In this document: positions 7,289-9,322 of the stretch, piece by piece
How positions within the stretch are numbered: the first letter of the stretch is position 1
How the letters are laid out: each line of letters starts with the position of its first letter
From: an uncultured Atopobium sp.
GTDB lineage: Bacteria; Actinomycetota; Coriobacteriia; Coriobacteriales; Atopobiaceae
Assembly (NCBI GenBank): GCA_916720015.1
Contig: CAKAPZ010000034.1
Location: 1 to 9,322, forward strand
Length of the DNA: 9,322 nt
Reading direction: 5' to 3'
Made by a program: the position numbers and the translations under genes
Notes under the pieces: model-generated
Told to the model about the DNA's origin: nothing
The model's database searches: none
Seen by the model: only the letters and a program-made list of their open reading frames with translations

Positions 7289-7801
7289 ATGGAGGCTGCA
7301 ACCTCATATATGCACGTCACAGTCTATACAGACGGTGCGTCTCGAGGAAACCCTGGTCCTGGTGGCTATGGGGCAGTGCTTCTGTACACCGATCCCTCTG
7401 GACAGCAGCATACAAAAGAGTTCAGTCAGGGTTATAAAACCACTACAAATAACCGCATGGAGCTCCTTGGCGTCATTGTTGCACTTGAGGCTCTTAAGCG
7501 CCCCTGCCAGGTAGAGCTCTATTCCGATTCAAAGTATGTGGTTGATGCGTTTAATCAAAAATGGGTTTCGGGATGGATTAGAAAAGGCTGGAAGACCTCA
7601 TCAAAAGAGCCCGTCAAAAACGTTGATCTTTGGAAGCGTTTGCTTTCCGCCATGGAAGACCATGAGGTAAGTTTCAAGTGGGTCAAGGGCCACGCAGGTC
7701 ATCCACTTAACGAGCGTTGCGATCAGCTGGCAACTGAAGCAGCTGACGGCTCCAATCTACTTGACGACACAGGCTTCTTCGCGGATCAGCCATTGCTGTA
7801 A
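7289..7801 (+). CDS. rnhA: Ribonuclease HI
   Basis: A 170-residue RNase HI that cuts the RNA strand of RNA-DNA hybrids, using two divalent metal ions. All catalytic residues are present: Asp15 in [14 protein letters not shown], Glu58 in [10 protein letters not shown], Asp80 in [11 protein letters not shown], His135 in [15 protein letters not shown] and Asp145. The basic handle region ([15 protein letters not shown], 97-111) is also present, so this is the E. coli-like form with a handle. The ATG at 7289 follows AGAGGAG (7275-7281) by seven bases. A second ATG at 7310 (residue 8) lies nearer the conserved strand but has no well-spaced ribosome site. It sits 34 bases behind polA with no terminator between them, so the two are very probably one transcript. 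Their products cooperate in removing RNA primers and hybrids. The C-terminal tail after residue 152 is acidic and not catalytic. Confidence 0.96.
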   Translation: MEAATSYMHVTVYTDGASRGNPGPGGYGAVLLYTDPSGQQHTKEFSQGYKTTTNNRMELLGVIVALEALKRPCQVELYSDSKYVVDAFNQKWVSGWIRKGWKTSSKEPVKNVDLWKRLLSAMEDHEVSFKWVKGHAGHPLNERCDQLATEAADGSNLLDDTGFFADQPLL

Positions 7802-7812
7802 CGCACATGCTT

Positions 7813-7834
7813 GGACGAGAAGATCTTCTCGCCC
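7813..7834. repeat. 16-bp palindrome containing a TTCTCGCC copy
   Basis: CGAGAAGA (7816-7823) and TCTTCTCG (7824-7831) form a perfect palindrome without a spacer. It extends by GG/CC pairs after one A/C mismatch at 7815/7832. The right arm contains the octamer TTCTCGCC (7826-7833), and the left arm is one substitution away from its complement. It lies between the rnhA stop codon and the terminator. Confidence 0.75.
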
Positions 7835-7853
7835 TACGTGCTCTCTACAAGAA

Positions 7854-7879
7854 AACAGCCGCCTGAGTGGGCGGCTGTT
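7854..7879. terminator. Bidirectional intrinsic terminator between rnhA and the degV-family gene
   Basis: AACAGCCGCC (7854-7863) pairs perfectly over ten bases with GGCGGCTGTT (7870-7879) around the loop TGAGTG. On the plus strand the stem continues into TTCTTAG. On the minus strand it runs into TTTTCTT, so it can stop both convergent transcripts. It is 52 bases past the rnhA stop codon and 25 bases from the stop codon of the convergent gene. Confidence 0.88.
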
Positions 7880-7904
7880 CTTAGTTGCATGAGGCGATTA
7901 ACTG

Positions 7905-8762
7905 TTAGTAACCGAATACGGCATAGCCAACAAGACCTGGTCCGGTATGGACAAGAAGGTCCGAGCCAGCCTCGACATACCTAAAGTCAGTGACATTAGG
8001 GATTGCCTCTTTAATCATGGCTTCCATTTCGGAGTAAATAATATTAGGCGCAGAACAACAAATTCCCACATGGACGCGGTCAAATTTCTGAGCAAAGGCT
8101 GCTCCTAGAGCAATCTGTCCTGCAAGAGACTTCTGCCAACCGCGTGTCTTCTTGGCAATGGTGTATTTGCCGTTCTCATCGCAGGTAAGAACAGGTTTGA
8201 TGTTCAACATGGAACCAATGCGATAAATTGCCTCAGAAATGCGGCCACCCTTACGTAGATACTCAAGGCTTGGAACGGAGAAGTATACGCGCGTGTTAAG
8301 GGAAGCCTGATCAAGCTTGGCACCAATCTCGTCAAGAGAAAGGCCCTGATCAATAAGACGTTGAGCCTCAATAACAATAAGGCCAGAAGCAATACCAATG
8401 TTTTTGGTATCAACAACATAAATAGGGAAGTCTGTAATGGACTCTGCAATCATGCGAGCAGTATCGCAGGTAGCGGAAAGTCCGGAGGAAATTGCAATAT
8501 AGACAGCACCCTCGTACCCTGCTGCTTTTGCATCATCAAAGGCAGCCTTAATGCCCTCAGGAGAAGGAAGCGAAGTCTTTGGAACCTCTTCTTCAAAGCG
8601 AGCAACAAGCTCAGCTGGCGTGATGGTAATACCAGACTCATAGGAAGAGCCGTCAGAATAGTTAATGCGAAGTGGGGTGATACGAATATTGTGCTCAGCA
8701 ACAAAATCAGGTGGGACATTAGTTCCTGAGTCTGTGATGATGGCAATTCGTTTAGTGTCCAT
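7905..8762 (-). CDS. DegV family protein (FakB-like fatty-acid-binding protein)
   Basis: A 285-residue cytoplasmic protein of the DegV family. Characterised members (FakB) hold a fatty acid for phosphorylation by the kinase FakA, feeding host or environmental fatty acids into phospholipids. Family hallmarks are visible in order: IITDSGTNVPPDF (8-20), TSLPSPEG (63-70), AISSGLSAT (90-98) of the ligand pocket, VVDTKNIG (116-123), LEYLRKGGRIS (167-177), GSMLNIKPVL (183-192) and the C-terminal VHTGPGLVGY (271-280) with its conserved His. Length matches the usual about 280. The ATG at 8762-8760 is chosen since GGAG lies six bases upstream. An in-frame TTG at 8774 would add four residues but would absorb that ribosome site. 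No fakA is in the window, which is common because FakB genes are scattered. It is convergent with rnhA and divergent from nhaA. Confidence 0.92.
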   Translation of the reverse strand: MDTKRIAIITDSGTNVPPDFVAEHNIRITPLRINYSDGSSYESGITITPAELVARFEEEVPKTSLPSPEGIKAAFDDAKAAGYEGAVYIAISSGLSATCDTARMIAESITDFPIYVVDTKNIGIASGLIVIEAQRLIDQGLSLDEIGAKLDQASLNTRVYFSVPSLEYLRKGGRISEAIYRIGSMLNIKPVLTCDENGKYTIAKKTRGWQKSLAGQIALGAAFAQKFDRVHVGICCSAPNIIYSEMEAMIKEAIPNVTDFRYVEAGSDLLVHTGPGLVGYAVFGY

Positions 8763-8768
8763 TATCCG

Positions 8769-8772
8769 CTCC
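8769..8772 (-). promoter_or_regulatory. Shine-Dalgarno core that sets the DegV-family start
   Basis: GGAG on the minus strand (8772-8769) stands six bases before the ATG at 8762. It overlaps the alternative TTG start at 8774-8772, which therefore has no site of its own. Confidence 0.65.
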
Positions 8773-8784
8773 AAATATATACGT

Positions 8785-8796
8785 GCTACAAGTAGC
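8785..8796. promoter_or_regulatory. Perfect dyad, possible operator in the DegV-family leader
   Basis: GCTAC (8785-8789) and GTAGC (8792-8796) are perfect reverse complements with a 2-base centre. The centre is too short for an RNA hairpin loop, so a DNA-binding dimer site is the likelier reading. It lies about 22 bases upstream of the DegV-family ATG and downstream of its candidate promoter, a typical repressor position. The bound protein is unknown. Confidence 0.35.
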
Positions 8797-8833
8797 TAAA
8801 CGTTGACTTTCTATTACCCACATTTTACATAGA

Positions 8834-8863
8834 GATATACCCCGTTTTCTTGAGATATGACAA
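8834..8863 (-). promoter_or_regulatory. Candidate promoter of the DegV-family gene
   Basis: On the minus strand TTGTCA (8863-8858, 5/6 match) and TATATC (8839-8834, 4/6 match) are separated by 18 bases. The start would be near 8827, leaving a leader of about 65 bases that carries the 8785-8796 dyad. Confidence 0.4.
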
Positions 8864-8864
8864 G

Positions 8865-8894
8865 TTGCCCTCAACGGTAGGTAGACGGTACACT
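8865..8894 (+). promoter_or_regulatory. nhaA: Candidate nhaA promoter
   Basis: TTGCCC (8865-8870) and TACACT (8889-8894) are 18 bases apart, each matching 4/6 of consensus. Transcription would begin near 8901, giving a leader of about 65 bases. The -35 box begins two bases beyond the -35 box of the opposing DegV-family promoter. A less likely alternative starts with TTGACT at 8803-8808. Confidence 0.35.
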
Positions 8895-8966
8895 AGGCAT
8901 ATACATCGAGAAAAACTTTCATAGCTAACGGTCAATACCATTTAGATAAAGAGAGAACGGCAGATA

Positions 8967-9322
8967 ATGTCTAGTATTTATAGAGAGCCCGCAGTTGTAA
9001 GAAGAATTAGTCAGCGCTCTTCTCTAAAGAAAATCACCTCTAACAGCACTATTGCAGCAGCAGTCATGGTGCTTGCGGCTCTTATTGCACTTGTAGTTGC
9101 CAACTCACCTGCTCATGAGGTGGTTCGAGAAATTCTTGAAGTCCAAATGAGTTTCTCGCTTGGAATGATTCATGCGCATATGGCTCTAGAAACCTTTGTG
9201 AATGACTTCCTTATGGCAATCTTCTTCCTACTTGTAGGCATTGAGCTCAAGTATGAAGTAACTGTTGGCCAGCTCAGAAAGCCAAGACAGGCAATGCTTC
9301 CTATGCTTGCGGCTGTTGGTGG
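8967..9322 (+). CDS. nhaA: Na+/H+ antiporter NhaA, N-terminal part (runs off the window)
   Basis: The first 118 codons are present; the gene is cut by the window edge, not broken. NhaA exchanges cytoplasmic Na+ (or Li+) for external H+ and serves sodium and pH homeostasis. A first membrane segment spans about 28-47 (ending LVVANSPAH, compare MIMANS in E. coli). The family signature FVNDFLMAIFFLLVGIELKYE (77-97) and GQLRKPRQAMLPMLAAVGG follow. The catalytic aspartate pair and Lys300 equivalent would lie beyond the window. The N-terminus is about 17 residues longer than in E. coli NhaA and is basic. The ATG at 8967 has only a weak GAGAG (8951-8955) upstream. It is divergent from the DegV-family gene. 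Confidence 0.93.
   Translation, partial: MSSIYREPAVVRRISQRSSLKKITSNSTIAAAVMVLAALIALVVANSPAHEVVREILEVQMSFSLGMIHAHMALETFVNDFLMAIFFLLVGIELKYEVTVGQLRKPRQAMLPMLAAVG

Noticed and set aside
8895..8966. Riboswitch in the nhaA leader
   Set aside because: No stable multi-stem fold or known conserved core could be recognised by eye in about 70 bases.
1..9322. Mobile element, CRISPR array, tRNA or rRNA, prophage or defence island
   Set aside because: No transposase, integrase, long direct or terminal repeats, regularly spaced repeats, or RNA-gene signatures were seen; all long frames are core or transport genes.

Overview
The window is a compact stretch of ordinary bacterial chromosome with near-balanced base composition. 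It has short intergenic gaps, purine-rich Shine-Dalgarno sites and paired hairpin terminators between convergent genes. The gene set (type III glutamine synthetase, a DegV/FakB-like protein, an MPALITHYLFG-type start, a proofreading-degenerate Pol I) fits a Gram-positive lineage. My best guess is a coriobacterium of the Atopobium/Lancefieldella/Olsenella type, inferred from protein flavour and not proven. There is no sign of mobile elements, CRISPR, tRNA or rRNA.

Layout. (1) 1-38, minus: first codons of a gene whose product begins MPALITHYLFG. (2) 144-722, plus: mntP, a Mn2+ efflux pump, followed after 44 nt by 767-2053, a membrane-anchored ABC-type solute-binding protein of the iron-binding AfuA/FbpA kind. 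No transporter partners are visible. (3) A tail-to-tail gap with a bidirectional terminator and a second inverted repeat. (4) 2174-4267, minus: glnN, type III glutamine synthetase. (5) A divergent control region of 248 bp. (6) 4516-7254 polA and 7289-7801 rnhA, plus, a two-gene operon for primer and RNA-DNA hybrid processing. (7) A second tail-to-tail gap with a palindrome and a bidirectional terminator. (8) 7905-8762, minus: a DegV-family fatty-acid-binding protein. (9) A 204-bp divergent control region with dyads. (10) 8967 to the window end, plus: the N-terminal third of nhaA, a Na+/H+ antiporter.

How they fit together: polA and rnhA are functionally coupled (Pol I 5' nuclease and gap filling plus RNase HI). 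mntP, nhaA and the solute-binding protein are ion or solute handling. glnN assimilates ammonium, and the DegV protein probably feeds exogenous fatty acids to phospholipid synthesis.

The most unusual signal is not a gene. The octamer TTCTCGCC occurs eight times (seven on the plus strand) where about 0.3 would be expected by chance. It falls in different codon frames and on both sense and antisense strands of genes, and it forms inverted pairs in both tail-to-tail gaps. Its density and placement resemble DNA uptake sequences or Chi/KOPS-like polarity words. This is inference from one window and needs a genome-wide count.
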